DNA of 64,000 nt. Origin: Hansschlegelia quercus. Its GTDB lineage: Bacteria; Pseudomonadota; Alphaproteobacteria; Rhizobiales; Methylopilaceae. The first letter of the stretch is position 1; the number at the start of each line of letters is the position of its first letter. The notes under the pieces were generated by a model, which did no database searches, was not told the origin of the DNA, and was given only the letters and a program-made list of their open reading frames with translations. Made by a program: the position numbers and the translations under genes. Location: positions 620,001 to 684,000 of the forward strand of contig NZ_SIUB01000001.1 in assembly GCF_004310425.1 (NCBI RefSeq), written 5' to 3'. Positions 1 to 11,351 of this stretch are shown piece by piece.

Positions 1-1009
1 CCCAGGAGCAGATAAGGCGGGCCATGACCTCTCGGGGCCGGCCCCCGCGCGCGGGCGTCACGCAGTCGCTTTCCCACACGTAGTAGTGCGCGCCGCGGTC
101 CTGCAGGCCTTGATGGATCTCCGCAGGTAGCCAGACGAAGACCTCGTTGGCCTCCACCGGAAAAGCCAGATCAAGGCCCCGCGCGGCGACGCCCAGCGTC
201 AGCCGCGCGGCCTGCGCGTTGGCGCGGGCGGCGAGCTCCAGCCAAAGTCCGTTTTCCAGCAGGCCAAGCGCCTGGGCCGCGATGAAGCGGCTCTTCGACC
301 AGAGGTGCCCGCCCCGCTTGCGGCGCTCCGCCAGTCCCTCGATCAGCTCCGGCGCGAACAGGACGATCGCCTCGGCCGCCATCGCGCCATTCTTGGTGAA
401 GCCGAGCGACAGCGCGTCGACGCCCGCCTTCCACGTCAGCGCGGCGGGCGTCTCGCGTGTCGAGACGACGGCATTGGCGAAGCGCGCGCCGTCCATATGG
501 ACACGCATGCCATGTTCACGGGCGATCCCGAAGAGCTCCGTGATTTGGTCCGCCCGGTAGACCGTGCCCGCTTCGGTCGCCTGGCTGAGCGTCAGCGAGG
601 CCGGTCGGACATGAGTGGGCGGCGTCCAAAAGTTCTTAGCGAGGATGTCGGCGAGTGCCCCGGCGTCGATGCGCCCGTCGGCGCCTGCGACGCCGACCAT
701 CTTCGCGCCGTTGGTGAAGAATTCCGGGGCCCCGCACTCATCGTGCATGACGTGCGCCTCATGGTGGGCGAGCGCGGCGCCCCATGGGGGCGTCATCTGA
801 GCGAGCGCCAGCGCGTTCGCCGCCGTGCCCGTCGTGACCAGGAAGACGCCGACCTCGTGTTCGAAGATTTCGGCCAGCAGCGCCTCGACGCGCGCGGTCG
901 TCTCGTCCTTGCCGTAAGGCGTGGCGGCGCCCTCATTCACCCGCGCAAGCGCTTCGATCACCGCAGGATGGGCGGGCGCGATATTGTCGCTCGCGAGATT
1001 CAAGGACAT
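1..1009 (-). CDS. Threonine aldolase / beta-eliminating lyase family protein (3' end outside window)
   Basis: A minus-strand frame opens with ATG at 1009 (protein begins MSLNLASDNIAPAHPAV) and stays open to the window edge, so the C-terminus is missing. AAAGGAG lies about nine bases upstream of the start. Family features seen are the N-terminal SDN segment, TGTAANALAL, the HHEAHVMHDECGAPEF stretch, the HMDGARFANA segment and SLGFTKNGAM, whose Lys is the expected pyridoxal-phosphate Schiff-base residue. This fits low-specificity L-threonine aldolases, fold-type I PLP enzymes that cleave threonine to glycine and acetaldehyde. At least 336 codons are present, close to full family length. It is divergent from gltB. 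A related beta-eliminating lyase cannot be excluded on substrate grounds. Confidence 0.85.
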   Translation of the reverse strand, partial: MSLNLASDNIAPAHPAVIEALARVNEGAATPYGKDETTARVEALLAEIFEHEVGVFLVTTGTAANALALAQMTPPWGAALAHHEAHVMHDECGAPEFFTNGAKMVGVAGADGRIDAGALADILAKNFWTPPTHVRPASLTLSQATEAGTVYRADQITELFGIAREHGMRVHMDGARFANAVVSTRETPAALTWKAGVDALSLGFTKNGAMAAEAIVLFAPELIEGLAERRKRGGHLWSKSRFIAAQALGLLENGLWLELAARANAQAARLTLGVAARGLDLAFPVEANEVFVWLPAEIHQGLQDRGAHYYVWESDCVTPARGGRPREVMARLICSW

Positions 1010-1311
1010 GGGAGAACGCTCCTTTCAGGCGCGCTTGGCGACGCCGCCGTGATACACACCAGCTTCGGACGGGCCAAATGGCCAAGGCCCCAAAAGCGCC
1101 TCAAAGGTTGACGCGCGCGCTTTACCGGCCGACCCTTTTCTGATACTGCCATCCGCAGATAGGACAGCAAGACTGTCCATTTGTTGACGTGACGCGGTTC
1201 TGAAAATTTCGATCGGCGGCAGAGCGGTACGGGACAAGGGTCCGCGCCGCTCCGAAGCGCGCCGCGAGACCTCTTGGATGCCGCGCGCCGGCCTCATCAT
1301 GGAGCGGACCC
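1010..1311. other. Intergenic region between divergent aldolase-like gene and gltB
   Basis: About 300 bases with no convincing gene. Open frames crossing it are high-GC shadows without family similarity. It must hold both divergent promoters. A TTGACG hexamer at 1184-1189 is a possible -35 element for gltB, but no good -10 follows at 17 bases. GGAGCGGACC lies just before the gltB ATG as a probable ribosome-binding site. No riboswitch-like fold was recognised. Confidence 0.4.
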
Positions 1312-4300
1312 ATGACGAAGATTGAGAACGAGCTGCCCGCCCGCATCCGCGTGACCGATCCCGGCATGCCGGAGGCGCAGGGCCTCTACGACCCGCGGCA
1401 CGAGAAAGATTCGTGCGGCGTGGGCTTCGTCGTGGACATGAAGGGCCGCAAGAGCCACGCGATCGTCGAGCACGGCGTCAAGATCCTCGAGAATCTCGAG
1501 CATCGCGGCGCGGTGGGCGCCGATCCGCGCGCCGGCGACGGCGCCGGCATGCTCGTCCAGATCCCACACAGGTTCTTCGCGGCGGAAGCCGAGCGGCTCG
1601 GCTTCTCGCTGCCGGAGCCCGGCCTCTACGCCGTCGGCCATGTCTTCATTCCACGCGACGAGGGCATGGTCTCGCGCGTGAAGGAAGCGTTCGAGCGGGC
1701 CATCGCGAGCGAGGGCCAGACCTTGCTCGGCTGGCGCGAGGTGCCGACCGACAATTCCTCGCTCGGCGAGAGCGTGAAGCCAACCGAGCCCGCGCAGTGG
1801 CAGGTGTTCGTCGGGCGTTCGGCTTCGATCGAAAGCGAGGACGATTTCGAGCGTCGGCTGTTCATCCTGCGCAAGGTCGTCTCGAACGAGATCTACGGCG
1901 CCGATCCGCGCGGCTCGACCTATTACCCGGTGTCGCTGTCCTGCCGGACCATCGTCTACAAGGGCATGTTCCTCGCCGACCAGCTCGCGGCCTACTACCC
2001 CGACCTGAAGGACGAGCGGTTCGAGAGCGCGCTCGCGCTCGTGCACCAGCGCTTCTCGACCAACACGTTCCCGACGTGGTCGCTCAGCCACCCCTACCGG
2101 ATGGTCGCCCATAACGGCGAGATCAACACGCTACGCGGCAACGTCAACTGGATGGCGGCGCGGCAGGCGTCGGTCGACAGCGAGCTCTACGGCAACGACA
2201 TCTCGAAGCTCTGGCCGATCTCCTACGAGGGCCAGTCCGACACCGCATGCCTGGACAATGCGCTCGAATTCCTCGTGCAGGGCGGCTACTCGCTGACCCA
2301 TGCGGTGATGATGCTCGTGCCCGAGGCCTGGGCCGGCAACCCGCTGATGGATGAGCAGCGCCGCGCCTTCTACGAGTACCACGCCGCCATGATGGAGCCG
2401 TGGGACGGTCCGGCCGCGATCGCCTTCACCGACGGCCGGCAGATAGGCGCGACGCTCGACCGCAACGGCCTGCGCCCCGCCCGCTGGTTCCAGACCGACG
2501 ACGACCTCGTCGTGATGGCGTCCGAGATGGGCGTGCTGACGGTTCCGGAGGAGAAGATCATCCGGAAGTGGCGGCTGCAGCCCGGCCGCATGCTGCTGAT
2601 CGACCTCGAGCAGGGCCGCATCGTCTCCGACGAGGAGATCAAGGCGGAGCTTTCGGCCGCGAACCCCTACAAGGAATGGCTGAAGCGGACCCAGCTCGTC
2701 CTTGAGGACCTGCCGGACGCGCCGGCGCCGCGGACGCGCGCCAGCCAGCCCAGCCTGATCGATCGCCAGCAGGCCTTCGGCTATACGCAGGAAGACGTGA
2801 AGCTGCTGCTGACGCCGATGGCGACGACGGGGCAGGAAGCGACCGGCTCGATGGGCACCGACACGCCGCTGTCGGCGCTCTCGACGCGGTCGAAGATGCT
2901 CTACACCTACTTCAAGCAGAACTTCGCGCAGGTCACGAACCCGCCGATTGACCCGATCCGCGAGGAGCTCGTCATGAGCCTCGTGTCGTTCATCGGGCCG
3001 CGGCCGAACCTGTTCGACCTCGACGGCACGTCGAAGAAGAAGCGTCTCGAGGTGCGCCAGCCGATCCTCACCAACGAGGATCTGGAGAAGATCCGCGCGA
3101 TCGACGATTTGGCCGAGAGCCACTTCCAGACCCGCACGCTGGACACCACCTACCCGGCCGAAAAGGGCGCCGCCGGCATGGCGGACGCCATCGACCGGCT
3201 GTGCGAGCGCGCTGAAGCCGCGGTTCATGGCGGCTTCAACATCGTCGTGCTGTCGGACCGGCTGGTCTCGCGCGGCCGCATTGCGATTCCCGCGGCGCTC
3301 GCCTGCGCGGCCGTCCACCACAACCTCATCCGCAAGGGCCTGAGGACGTCGGTCGGCCTCGTCGTCGAAAGCGGCGAGCCGCGCGAGGTGCACCATTTCG
3401 CGGTGCTCGCCGGCTACGGCGCGGAGGCGATCAACCCCTACCTCGCCTTCGAAACGCTGGAGTCGATGCACCAGGCGCTCGACTTCCCCGAGCGTGTCGA
3501 CGCGACCGAGGTGCGCACGCGCTACATCAAGTCGATCGGCAAGGGCCTGCTCAAGGTCATGTCCAAGATGGGCATCTCGACCTACCAGTCCTATTGCGGC
3601 GCGCAGATCTTCGACGCGGTCGGGCTGTCCACCGAGTTCGTCGACAAGTTCTTCACCGGGACCGCGACCCCGGTCGGCGGCGTTGGCCTCGCCGAGATCG
3701 CCGAGGAGACGGTCCGCCGCCACATGCTCGCCTTCGCGGACGTGCCTGTGCTCCGCACCGCGCTCGACGTCGGCGGCGAGTACGCCTACCGCATCCGTGG
3801 AGAGGAGCACGCCTGGACGCCGGAATCGGTCGCAGGCCTGCAGCACGCGGTGCGCGAACGCTCTTTCGCCAAGTATGAGGACTTCGCCCGCGACGTGAAC
3901 GAGCAGGCCGAGCGCCTGCTGACGTTGCGCGGCCTGTTCCGCATCAAGACGGCGAGCGAGGGCGGCAAGGGCGCCGTCGCGCTCGACGACGTGGAGCCAG
4001 CGTCCGAGATCGTGAAGCGGTTCGTCACCGGGGCGATGTCGTTCGGCTCGATCTCACGCGAGGCGCACGAGACGCTCGCGATCGCGATGAACCGGATCGG
4101 CGGCAAGTCGAACACCGGCGAGGGCGGCGAGGAGCCGGAGCGCTTCCTGCCGCTTGCGAACGGCGACTCGAAGCGCTCGTCGATCAAGCAGGTGGCGTCG
4201 GGCCGCTTCGGCGTCACCACCGAATACCTCGTCAACGCCGACATGATCCAGATCAAGGTGGCGCAGGGCGCGAAGCCCGGCGAAGGCGGTCAGTTGCCCG

Positions 4301-5994
4301 GCCACAAGGTCGACGCTTCGATCGCGAAGGTCCGGCGCTCGACGCCGGGCGTCGGCCTGATCTCGCCGCCGCCGCACCACGACATCTACTCGATCGAGGA
4401 TCTGGCGCAGCTCATCTACGACCTGAAGAACGTCAATCCCGAAGCCGACATCTCGGTGAAGCTGGTCTCGGAGGTCGGCGTCGGCACGGTCGCGGCGGGC
4501 GTCGCCAAGGCGCGCGCGGACCACATCACGATCTCCGGCTTCGAAGGCGGCACGGGCGCGAGCCCCCTGACCTCGCTGAAGCACGCCGGCGGGCCGTGGG
4601 AGACAGGTCTCGCCGAGACGCAGCAGACGCTCGTGATGAACCGGCTTCGCGGCCGCGTGCGCCTGCAGGTCGACGGGGGGCTGAGGACGGGCCGCGACGT
4701 CGTGGTCGGCGCGCTGCTCGGCGCCGACGAGTTCGGCTTCTCGACCGCGCCGCTGATCGCCGCCGGCTGCCTGATGATGCGCAAGTGCCACCTGAACACC
4801 TGCCCCGTCGGAATCGCGACGCAGGACCCGGTTCTGCGCAAGCGCTTCAAGGGCACGCCCGAGAACGTCATCGACTACCTGTTCTTCGTGGCCGAGGAAG
4901 TCCGCCTGCTGTTGGCGGAGATGGGCTTCACGAAGCTGGAGGACATCGTCGGGCGGTCCGACCTGCTCGACAAGCGTCAGGCCGTCGCGCACTGGAAGGC
5001 GCAGGGGCTCGACTTCACCAAGCTGTTCGCAAAGCCCGTCCCCGGCGCCGGCGTCGCGATCCGTCACGCCGAGGTTCAGGACCATCACCTCGGTCAGGTG
5101 CTGGACCGCGACCTCATCCAGGCGGCTCTGCCGGCGATCGAGACCGGCGAGCCGGTCGTGATCGAGCGGCAGATCATCAGCCGCAACCGTTCGGCGGGCG
5201 CCATGCTCTCCGGCGCGGTCGCGATGAAGCACGGCTCGGGCGGCCTGCCGGACGACACGATCACCGTGAAGCTGACTGGCACCGCCGGCCAGAGCTTCGG
5301 CGCGTTCCTCGCCGCGGGCGTCACCTTCGACCTGACGGGCGAAGCCAACGACTATGTCGGCAAAGGGCTTTCGGGCGGGCGCATCATCGTGCGGCCGGCG
5401 GCCAATTCCGGCATCGTCGCTGAGGATTCGATCATCGTCGGCAACACCGTGCTCTACGGCGCGATCGAGGGCGAGTGCTACTTCCGCGGCGTCGCGGGCG
5501 AGCGCTTCGCGGTCCGCAATTCCGGCGCCGTCGCGGTCGTCGAGGGCGCCGGCGACCATGGCTGCGAATACATGACCGGCGGCGTGGTGGTGGTGCTCGG
5601 CAAGACCGGGCGCAACTTCGCGGCCGGCATGTCGGGCGGCGTCGCCTACGTGCTGGACGAGGCCGGCGACTTCGCCGCGCGCTGCAACCTCTCGATGGTC
5701 GACCTCGAGCCGGTGCCTGAGGAGGAGGAGCTTCTGGAAGAGCTCCACCATTCCGGCGGCGACCTCGAGTTCAAGGGCCGCATCCATGTCGACCCTGACA
5801 TGACGCGGCACGATGAGGACCGGCTGAAGCAGTTGATCTCGGCGCATCACGTTCACACCGAGTCCGCCCGCGCCAAGCAGATCCTCGACGACTGGGCGTC
5901 CTACCGGAACAAGTTCGTCAAGGTGATGCCGCTCGAGTACCGCCGCGCGCTCCGCGAGATGGAGAAGGCACGGACGTTGCAGGCGGCCGAGTGA
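1312..5994 (+). CDS. gltB: Glutamate synthase (NADPH) large subunit
   Basis: 1560 residues, the usual length for bacterial GltB. GltB hydrolyses glutamine in its N-terminal amidotransferase domain and passes ammonia to the FMN/3Fe-4S synthase domain, where 2-oxoglutarate becomes glutamate. Cys35 in DSCGVGF is the expected N-terminal nucleophile, so a propeptide of about 34 residues would be removed on maturation. The glutaminase segment carries [10 protein letters not shown] and HNGEINT. The FMN domain carries [16 protein letters not shown] and [10 protein letters not shown]. The 3Fe-4S cysteines are Cys1153, Cys1159 and Cys1164 in the [12 protein letters not shown] region. The glycine-rich C-terminal beta-helix (GXXG repeats) is present. 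gltD follows after about 175 bases, so the two probably form an operon. Confidence 0.98.
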   Translation: MTKIENELPARIRVTDPGMPEAQGLYDPRHEKDSCGVGFVVDMKGRKSHAIVEHGVKILENLEHRGAVGADPRAGDGAGMLVQIPHRFFAAEAERLGFSLPEPGLYAVGHVFIPRDEGMVSRVKEAFERAIASEGQTLLGWREVPTDNSSLGESVKPTEPAQWQVFVGRSASIESEDDFERRLFILRKVVSNEIYGADPRGSTYYPVSLSCRTIVYKGMFLADQLAAYYPDLKDERFESALALVHQRFSTNTFPTWSLSHPYRMVAHNGEINTLRGNVNWMAARQASVDSELYGNDISKLWPISYEGQSDTACLDNALEFLVQGGYSLTHAVMMLVPEAWAGNPLMDEQRRAFYEYHAAMMEPWDGPAAIAFTDGRQIGATLDRNGLRPARWFQTDDDLVVMASEMGVLTVPEEKIIRKWRLQPGRMLLIDLEQGRIVSDEEIKAELSAANPYKEWLKRTQLVLEDLPDAPAPRTRASQPSLIDRQQAFGYTQEDVKLLLTPMATTGQEATGSMGTDTPLSALSTRSKMLYTYFKQNFAQVTNPPIDPIREELVMSLVSFIGPRPNLFDLDGTSKKKRLEVRQPILTNEDLEKIRAIDDLAESHFQTRTLDTTYPAEKGAAGMADAIDRLCERAEAAVHGGFNIVVLSDRLVSRGRIAIPAALACAAVHHNLIRKGLRTSVGLVVESGEPREVHHFAVLAGYGAEAINPYLAFETLESMHQALDFPERVDATEVRTRYIKSIGKGLLKVMSKMGISTYQSYCGAQIFDAVGLSTEFVDKFFTGTATPVGGVGLAEIAEETVRRHMLAFADVPVLRTALDVGGEYAYRIRGEEHAWTPESVAGLQHAVRERSFAKYEDFARDVNEQAERLLTLRGLFRIKTASEGGKGAVALDDVEPASEIVKRFVTGAMSFGSISREAHETLAIAMNRIGGKSNTGEGGEEPERFLPLANGDSKRSSIKQVASGRFGVTTEYLVNADMIQIKVAQGAKPGEGGQLPGHKVDASIAKVRRSTPGVGLISPPPHHDIYSIEDLAQLIYDLKNVNPEADISVKLVSEVGVGTVAAGVAKARADHITISGFEGGTGASPLTSLKHAGGPWETGLAETQQTLVMNRLRGRVRLQVDGGLRTGRDVVVGALLGADEFGFSTAPLIAAGCLMMRKCHLNTCPVGIATQDPVLRKRFKGTPENVIDYLFFVAEEVRLLLAEMGFTKLEDIVGRSDLLDKRQAVAHWKAQGLDFTKLFAKPVPGAGVAIRHAEVQDHHLGQVLDRDLIQAALPAIETGEPVVIERQIISRNRSAGAMLSGAVAMKHGSGGLPDDTITVKLTGTAGQSFGAFLAAGVTFDLTGEANDYVGKGLSGGRIIVRPAANSGIVAEDSIIVGNTVLYGAIEGECYFRGVAGERFAVRNSGAVAVVEGAGDHGCEYMTGGVVVVLGKTGRNFAAGMSGGVAYVLDEAGDFAARCNLSMVDLEPVPEEEELLEELHHSGGDLEFKGRIHVDPDMTRHDEDRLKQLISAHHVHTESARAKQILDDWASYRNKFVKVMPLEYRRALREMEKARTLQAAE

Positions 5995-6168
5995 TCGGCG
6001 CGCGGCGACTGGCGCCATCGTCCCGGACGGCATAAGAGGCCGTTCAGGACTGTCAGAACGGGTCTAAAAACGCGAGCTTTTCCGCTTCCCCTCAGCCTCG
6101 ACGGCCAAGGCGGCGAGAGGGTTCGCGCCATTTATGTGAGTGAGGCCTCCGCAGGAGGAGACCAATCG

Positions 6169-7593
6169 ATGGGCAAGGTCACAGGGTTTCTCGAGATCGA
6201 GCGGCAGGAGGCGCGGTATCAGCCGGCTTCCGACCGCATTCGTCACTTTCGGGAGTTCACGCTTCCGCTGTCCGAAGGCGAGGTGGCCAAGCAGGCCGCG
6301 CGCTGCATGGATTGCGGCATCCCGTTCTGCCATGGGCCGCAGGGCTGCCCTGTCCACAACCAGATCCCGGACTGGAACGACCTCGTCTATTCCGACGATT
6401 GGCAGGAGGCCTCGCGCAACCTGCACTCGACCAACAACTTCCCGGAATTCACCGGGCGCATCTGCCCCGCGCCTTGCGAAGAAGCGTGCACGCTGAATCT
6501 CGAGAACGTGCCGGTCGCGATCAAGACGATCGAGCAGGCGATCGCCGACAAGGCGTGGTCGAATGGCTGGGTGGTTCCTGAGCCGCCGGACGAGAAGACC
6601 GGCAAGTCGGTTGCGATCATCGGCTCCGGCCCCGCGGGTCTCGCGGCCGCGCAGCAACTCGCCCGTGCAGGCCACGACGTCCACGTCTATGAGCGCGAGC
6701 CGAAAGCCGGCGGCCTGCTCCGCTACGGCATCCCGGACTTCAAGATGGAGAAGAGCCACATCGACCGCCGCGTGGTGCAGATGGAGGGCGAAGGCGTCCA
6801 GTTCCGCTACGGCGTGAATGTCGGCAAGGACGTCCAGTTCGCCGAGCTCGTCGACGGCTACGACGCCGTGCTGTTCGCCGGCGGCTCCGAAGATCCGCGC
6901 GATCCGAAGCTGCCGGGCCAGGAGCTTCAGGGCGTTCACAACGCCATGCCGTTCCTCGTCCAGCAGAACCGCCGCGTGGGCTTCGAAAACGCGATCCCCG
7001 AGACGCCGGTCGAGGCCGGCGGCAAGCATGTCGTGGTCATCGGCGGCGGCGACACGGCCTCCGACTGCGTCGGCACCTCGTTCCGCCAGGGCGCGATCAG
7101 CGTCACCCAGCTCGACATTCGGCCCGTCCCGCCGAAGATCGAGGACAAGCTGATGACCTGGCCTTACTGGCCGACGAAGTTCCGCACCTCATCAAGCCAG
7201 GCGGAGGGCGCCGATCGCGAGTTCTCGGCCGTCACGCTCGGCATCGAGGGCAAGAACGGCAAGGTCGTCGGCGTGAAATGCGCCCGCGGCGACGCCAAGC
7301 GTCAGCCGATCCCCGGCACGGAGTTCATCCTCAAGGCCGATCTCGTCTTCATCGCGCTGGGATTCCAGGGCCCCGTGAAGGAGGGTCTGGTCGAGCAGTC
7401 CGGGGTCGCGCTCGACAAGCGCGGCAACGTGCTGGCCGACGAGCAGAATTACGTGACCTCGAACCCCAAGGTGTTCGCCGCCGGCGACATGCGCCGGGGC
7501 CAGTCGCTCGTCGTCTGGGCGATCCGGGAAGGCCGCCAGGCCGCGCAAGCGATCGACGTCTTCCTGACAGGCGCGTCTACCCTGCCGAGATAA
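6169..7593 (+). CDS. gltD: Glutamate synthase small subunit
   Basis: 474 residues from ATG 6169 ([13 protein letters not shown]), chosen because AGGAGGAG ends eight bases upstream and because family members start this way; a GTG at 6136 would add 11 residues. GltD takes electrons from NADPH through FAD and 4Fe-4S centres to GltB. The N-terminal cysteine clusters are visible (CMDCGIPFC from Cys46, then CPAPCEEAC). Two dinucleotide-binding loops follow: [12 protein letters not shown] for FAD and [11 protein letters not shown] for NADPH, and [17 protein letters not shown] near the end is the FAD-contacting motif. It lies downstream of gltB on the same strand. Confidence 0.97.
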   Translation: MGKVTGFLEIERQEARYQPASDRIRHFREFTLPLSEGEVAKQAARCMDCGIPFCHGPQGCPVHNQIPDWNDLVYSDDWQEASRNLHSTNNFPEFTGRICPAPCEEACTLNLENVPVAIKTIEQAIADKAWSNGWVVPEPPDEKTGKSVAIIGSGPAGLAAAQQLARAGHDVHVYEREPKAGGLLRYGIPDFKMEKSHIDRRVVQMEGEGVQFRYGVNVGKDVQFAELVDGYDAVLFAGGSEDPRDPKLPGQELQGVHNAMPFLVQQNRRVGFENAIPETPVEAGGKHVVVIGGGDTASDCVGTSFRQGAISVTQLDIRPVPPKIEDKLMTWPYWPTKFRTSSSQAEGADREFSAVTLGIEGKNGKVVGVKCARGDAKRQPIPGTEFILKADLVFIALGFQGPVKEGLVEQSGVALDKRGNVLADEQNYVTSNPKVFAAGDMRRGQSLVVWAIREGRQAAQAIDVFLTGASTLPR

Positions 7594-7620
7594 GGCGGGG
7601 CGACGCGGCCGCCGCCAGTT

Positions 7621-9051
7621 TCAGGGCTTCGCAGGGTCTTCCGGCGCTGCAGCGCCCTGCGCCGCGGGTTTCTCGGCGCCCGGCCATTTGTAATCGTCAA
7701 GCCGCCCCGGTGCGCCGTCCTGGGCCTCGCCCTTGACCAGCACGCGCTCGGCCTCGGGCGAGGCGTCGCGGGCGGGCACGGCAAGCGCCGCCGCCGCGAG
7801 CGCGCCGTTCTCGGCGCGGCGGGGGGCGGTAAGCACGACCAGCGGGCTCGCCAGCCGCCTCGGGCGCTCCGCGGCCGGCGCGGTGGCGTCCTGAGGATCG
7901 CCTTCCGGAGAAACCGCGCCCGCGATCGCGTCCGCTTGCGGCGCGGCTGGCTTGTAGACCTTGCGGATCTCCCGCTCGACGTAATGCGCGAGCTTGCGCG
8001 AGCCCTCGGCCGTAAACCGCACGCCGTCGTCGAGCCGGAGCCGTCCGATCTGGCCGTCGAGCTGCGGCCCCTCGGCCTCGAACGCGCCGTCCTCGTCGAC
8101 GAAGCCTTCCCAGACGTCAACATAGACGCCGCCCGCAGCCTCCACGCGGTCTCTCGTCAGGACGTTCAGCGCGGTGTGGTCAGCGTTGGCGTCATCGCTG
8201 TCGCTCGGCGCGAGCCCGACCCAGTAGACCGGAACCTTGTGCTCCGTGAATACGGCGAGCAGCGCGTCGACCCGCTCGACATAGCGTTTCCTCCAAGCCT
8301 CCGAGAGTGGCTGCGCGGTGGATCCGTCCTGGAACGGCTGGCGGTCGTTCACGCCGACGTCGACCACGGCATAGGCGACCGGGCCGGCGGCGAGCGCCTT
8401 CTTTGCGGCGTCGACGAAGTCGAAATAATCCGCGCGCACCAGCCCGCCATTCGGCTTCACGAAGGAACGCACGGCCACATCAGGCGCATCCGAAAAAGCC
8501 GAGGCAAGACCGTCCGCGAGTCCTTCAGCGATCGCGTCGCCGAAGACCGCCACAACAGTCGTGGGAGCCGTGATCGCGGGCTCGGCCGGCAGCGCTATGA
8601 CGTTCGGCGGTAGAGGCGGCGGCGTGCGTGCTTGGTCGGGCGCGGCTCTGCGCCGGGTCGGCCGCGGCGCGGGCCGGATTTCGACTGCGCCCGGATCGCG
8701 CCGTGCGCCCCAGCCGTCCGCGGATGAGTCGTCGTCGCGGGCGCCGCCGCCGAAGAGCCGCTGCAGGAAGCCGCCGAAGCCGGAAGACCGCTGACGCTCC
8801 GCCAGAGGCGGAATGCGTCGGCTTTCGCGATAGTCCGGACTTGGCGCGGCGCGGCGACGTTCGTACGCGATCTCACGGTCGCCGTAGGCCGGATCCTGCC
8901 GGTAGCGCCGCGGCCGCTCGGGAGGCGGCGCGTCATAGTCGTAGCGCCGGTAGTAGTCCTGGGCGCCGACGTCCGCGCGCATGGCGTCCGCGACGAACAG
9001 CGCCGACAAGGCGGCGAGCGCGAGAAGCGCATGGCGGGCGGGCCGTCTCAT
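7621..9051 (-). CDS. SGNH/GDSL-hydrolase-fold protein (DUF459 type), probably secreted
   Basis: 476 residues. The N-terminus (MRRPARHALLALAALSALFVADA) looks like a signal peptide or anchor, followed by an Arg/Pro/Tyr-rich linker to about residue 150. Residues about 160-370 form an SGNH-like domain as in DUF459 proteins of Rhizobiales, usually presumed to act on periplasmic substrates. Block I reads VFGDAIAEGL, with Ala173 where GDSL hydrolases have the serine nucleophile. The GxND block is kept (Gly234, Asn236, Asp237). The terminal block reads DDGVRFTAEG, with Arg345 at the usual His position. An enzymatic role is therefore doubtful. The C-terminal 100 residues are low-complexity. It converges with gltD. 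Family assignment is from motif order; function unknown. Confidence 0.75.
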   Translation of the reverse strand: MRRPARHALLALAALSALFVADAMRADVGAQDYYRRYDYDAPPPERPRRYRQDPAYGDREIAYERRRAAPSPDYRESRRIPPLAERQRSSGFGGFLQRLFGGGARDDDSSADGWGARRDPGAVEIRPAPRPTRRRAAPDQARTPPPLPPNVIALPAEPAITAPTTVVAVFGDAIAEGLADGLASAFSDAPDVAVRSFVKPNGGLVRADYFDFVDAAKKALAAGPVAYAVVDVGVNDRQPFQDGSTAQPLSEAWRKRYVERVDALLAVFTEHKVPVYWVGLAPSDSDDANADHTALNVLTRDRVEAAGGVYVDVWEGFVDEDGAFEAEGPQLDGQIGRLRLDDGVRFTAEGSRKLAHYVEREIRKVYKPAAPQADAIAGAVSPEGDPQDATAPAAERPRRLASPLVVLTAPRRAENGALAAAALAVPARDASPEAERVLVKGEAQDGAPGRLDDYKWPGAEKPAAQGAAAPEDPAKP

Positions 9052-9111
9052 GGCCGGCAGGCTACCACCCTTGGCCGGCGGCCGCCAACGCCAGCCCCGA
9101 ACCGGCCGTGC

Positions 9112-10248
9112 TCAGCGCGCCGCGCGGAGCCTCCGCAGCAGCGAGACGCCGGCATAGCCGTCAGGCGCGAGGCCCTGGGCCTGCTGATAGGACATGATCG
9201 CGTCCCGGGTCGCGGGTCCGATCTTGCCGTCGGGCTCGCCGATGGAGAAGCCCTTGCGGGCGAGCAGCGCCTGCAGCTCCATCCGCCCGGGCTGATCGAG
9301 CGGCTTGTCGTGGTTCGGCCATTCGGTCGCAAACGCGCCGCCGCCGCGCAAGCGATCGGCGAGATGGCCGACGGCGAGCGCGTAGCTGTCGGCGTTGTTG
9401 TAGCGCTTGATGACCTGGAAGTTCCTGGTGAGCATGAAGGTGGGGCCTTCCGGGCCGCCCGGCGCGAAGCGCTTCGCCGCCGCCGCGGGCAGCGCGCCGC
9501 CGCCGACGCGACGCGTCGTGCCCGGCGCGACCTCGTAGCCCCAGCTCACGCCGTTCTGCCAGCCGTGCTTGCGGAGGTAGTTGGCGGTCGAGGCCAGCGC
9601 GTCGGGAACCGAGGTCCAGATGTCGCGCTTGCCGTCGCCGTCGCCATCGGCTGCATAGACCTTGTAGCTCGTCGGCATGAACTGGGTGTGGCCCATCGCG
9701 CCCGCCCAGGAGCCGATCATCTTCTCCGGCGTAATGTCGCCGTGCTGGACGATCTGAAGCGCGGCGATCAGCTCCTTGCGGAAGAACTCCGGCCGGCGCT
9801 GTTGGCAGCAGGCGAGCGTCGCCAGCGCCTCGATGACGTTGTGGCCGCCCATGCTGTCGCCGTAGTTCGTCTCCATCCCCCACACCGCCAGTACGACGTA
9901 ACGGTCCACGCCGTAGGTGCGCTCGACGCTAGCCAGCGTGTCCGCCCATTGGCGGTAATCGTCGCGGCCGGCCTGGATCCGCGTGTCGCTGACGCGGGTG
10001 TCGATGTACTGCGCCATCGTCTGCTTAAATTCAGGCTGGTACTGCGACTTCTCGATCGCCTCGCGGTCGACCGTCAGGCCGCGGAAGGCGCGGTCGAACG
10101 TCGCGCCGCTGACGCCTGCGCGCATCGCGTCAGGTTTCAGCCGCGCGACGAAGGCGTCGAAGCGGGCGTCGGCCTGAGCGGCGGCCGAGGCTGAGATCGC
10201 GATCGCGAGCCCGAGCGCTGCGGCGTTGAAGAGTGGCGACAGCTTCAT
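9112..10248 (-). CDS. Lytic murein transglycosylase, MltB-like, with C-terminal peptidoglycan-binding domain
   Basis: 378 residues from ATG 10248, preceded by GGAGA about eight bases upstream; the open frame extends further 5' but without family similarity. Residues 1-27 form a signal peptide ([19 protein letters not shown], then AQADA), and there is no lipobox Cys. The SLT_2 catalytic domain follows with Glu126 in [14 protein letters not shown] as the expected catalytic acid and [13 protein letters not shown] downstream. The last 60 residues ([11 protein letters not shown], then [13 protein letters not shown]) are a PG_binding_1 repeat. MltB enzymes cleave the MurNAc-GlcNAc bond in the periplasm to give 1,6-anhydroMurNAc. 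It is divergent from galU. Confidence 0.93.
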   Translation of the reverse strand: MKLSPLFNAAALGLAIAISASAAAQADARFDAFVARLKPDAMRAGVSGATFDRAFRGLTVDREAIEKSQYQPEFKQTMAQYIDTRVSDTRIQAGRDDYRQWADTLASVERTYGVDRYVVLAVWGMETNYGDSMGGHNVIEALATLACCQQRRPEFFRKELIAALQIVQHGDITPEKMIGSWAGAMGHTQFMPTSYKVYAADGDGDGKRDIWTSVPDALASTANYLRKHGWQNGVSWGYEVAPGTTRRVGGGALPAAAAKRFAPGGPEGPTFMLTRNFQVIKRYNNADSYALAVGHLADRLRGGGAFATEWPNHDKPLDQPGRMELQALLARKGFSIGEPDGKIGPATRDAIMSYQQAQGLAPDGYAGVSLLRRLRAAR

Positions 10249-10465
10249 GGCGTCGTCTCCGTGTCGGCGCGAAGCTGCGCCTTGCCCGCTTTCGCGGATG
10301 AGCTTGGGCGCCAATGATACGCGCGGGCGTTTGCATCGGGTTAACCACGATCCCGGCGCCGCATTGTCGCGGGGTGCTTTACGGACGGGGTCGGGCGCGC
10401 CACCTTGGCCGCCTCCCCTCCCGGCGGCGGCGTTCGTCCGGCCGCGACTCCCATCCGGAGCCTTT

Positions 10466-11344
10466 ATGTCCCGTCCGATTCGCAAGGCTGTTTTCCCTGT
10501 CGCCGGTCTCGGCACGCGCTTCCTGCCGGCTACCAAGGCGGTGCCGAAGGAGATGCTGACGGTCGTCGACAAGCCCGTCATCCAGCATGTCGTGGACGAG
10601 GCGAAAGCCGCTGGCATCGAACATTTCATCTTCGTCACGGGCCGTAACAAGGCCGTGATCGAGGATCATTTCGACAAGGCCTACGAACTCGACGACACGC
10701 TCCAGCGCCGCGGCAAGAAGGAAGCGATGGAGATCCTGAAGGCCCAGCTTCCGGGCGCCGGGCAGACCAGTTTCACCCGCCAGCAGGAGCCGCTTGGCCT
10801 CGGCCACGCCGTATGGTGCGCGCGCGACATCGTCGGCGACGAGCCGTTCGCGCTGCTTCTGCCCGACATGCTGCACCAGGCGCCGCGCGGCGCGCTCGCC
10901 GAGATGATCGACGTCTACAACGAAGCGGGCGGCGGCAACGTCGTCGCGGTGTACGAGGTGCCGGAGGAGCAGACCAACCAGTACGGCATCGTCGGGCGCG
11001 GCGAGGCGGTCGGTAAGGGCTTCAAGATGACCTCGATGGTCGAGAAGCCGAAGCTCGGCACGGCGGAGTCAAACCTCGCGATCTCCGGTCGCTACATCCT
11101 GCAGCCCGAGATTTTCGGCCTGCTGGCTCGCCAAGAGCCGGGCGCCGGCGGCGAGATCCAGCTGACCGATTCCATGCTCGCCTTGAAGGATGCGCAGCCG
11201 TTCTCCGGATACGTCTTCGAAGGGCCTGTCTACGACACTGGTTCGAAGCTCGGCTTCCTCACCGCAAACGTCGCTTACGCGCTCGCCCGCGACGAACTGA
11301 AGGGCGACTTCCGCGCGGAGATCGAGAAGCTGCTGAAGGCGTGA
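10466..11344 (+). CDS. galU: UTP--glucose-1-phosphate uridylyltransferase
   Basis: 292 residues from ATG 10466 ([19 protein letters not shown]). The nucleotide-binding signature [20 protein letters not shown] is intact, as are [11 protein letters not shown], the [14 protein letters not shown] uridine/sugar segment and the [10 protein letters not shown] segment near the C-terminus. GalU makes UDP-glucose from UTP and glucose-1-phosphate for exopolysaccharide, LPS and glucan synthesis. About 217 bases separate it from the divergent transglycosylase gene; they contain GGTTAACC but no clear promoter. It converges with the EamA transporter gene seven bases downstream. Confidence 0.97.
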   Translation: MSRPIRKAVFPVAGLGTRFLPATKAVPKEMLTVVDKPVIQHVVDEAKAAGIEHFIFVTGRNKAVIEDHFDKAYELDDTLQRRGKKEAMEILKAQLPGAGQTSFTRQQEPLGLGHAVWCARDIVGDEPFALLLPDMLHQAPRGALAEMIDVYNEAGGGNVVAVYEVPEEQTNQYGIVGRGEAVGKGFKMTSMVEKPKLGTAESNLAISGRYILQPEIFGLLARQEPGAGGEIQLTDSMLALKDAQPFSGYVFEGPVYDTGSKLGFLTANVAYALARDELKGDFRAEIEKLLKA

Positions 11345-11351
11345 GGCGCGC

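Noticed and set aside
4054-6033. Long minus-strand open frame opposite gltB
   Set aside because: High GC gives long open frames on the wrong strand. It has no family similarity and overlaps a certain gene. The same applies to minus-strand frames at 2131-3846, 26785-28911 and 35964-37445, and plus-strand frames opposite rluB, xseA, glyS and the EAL gene.
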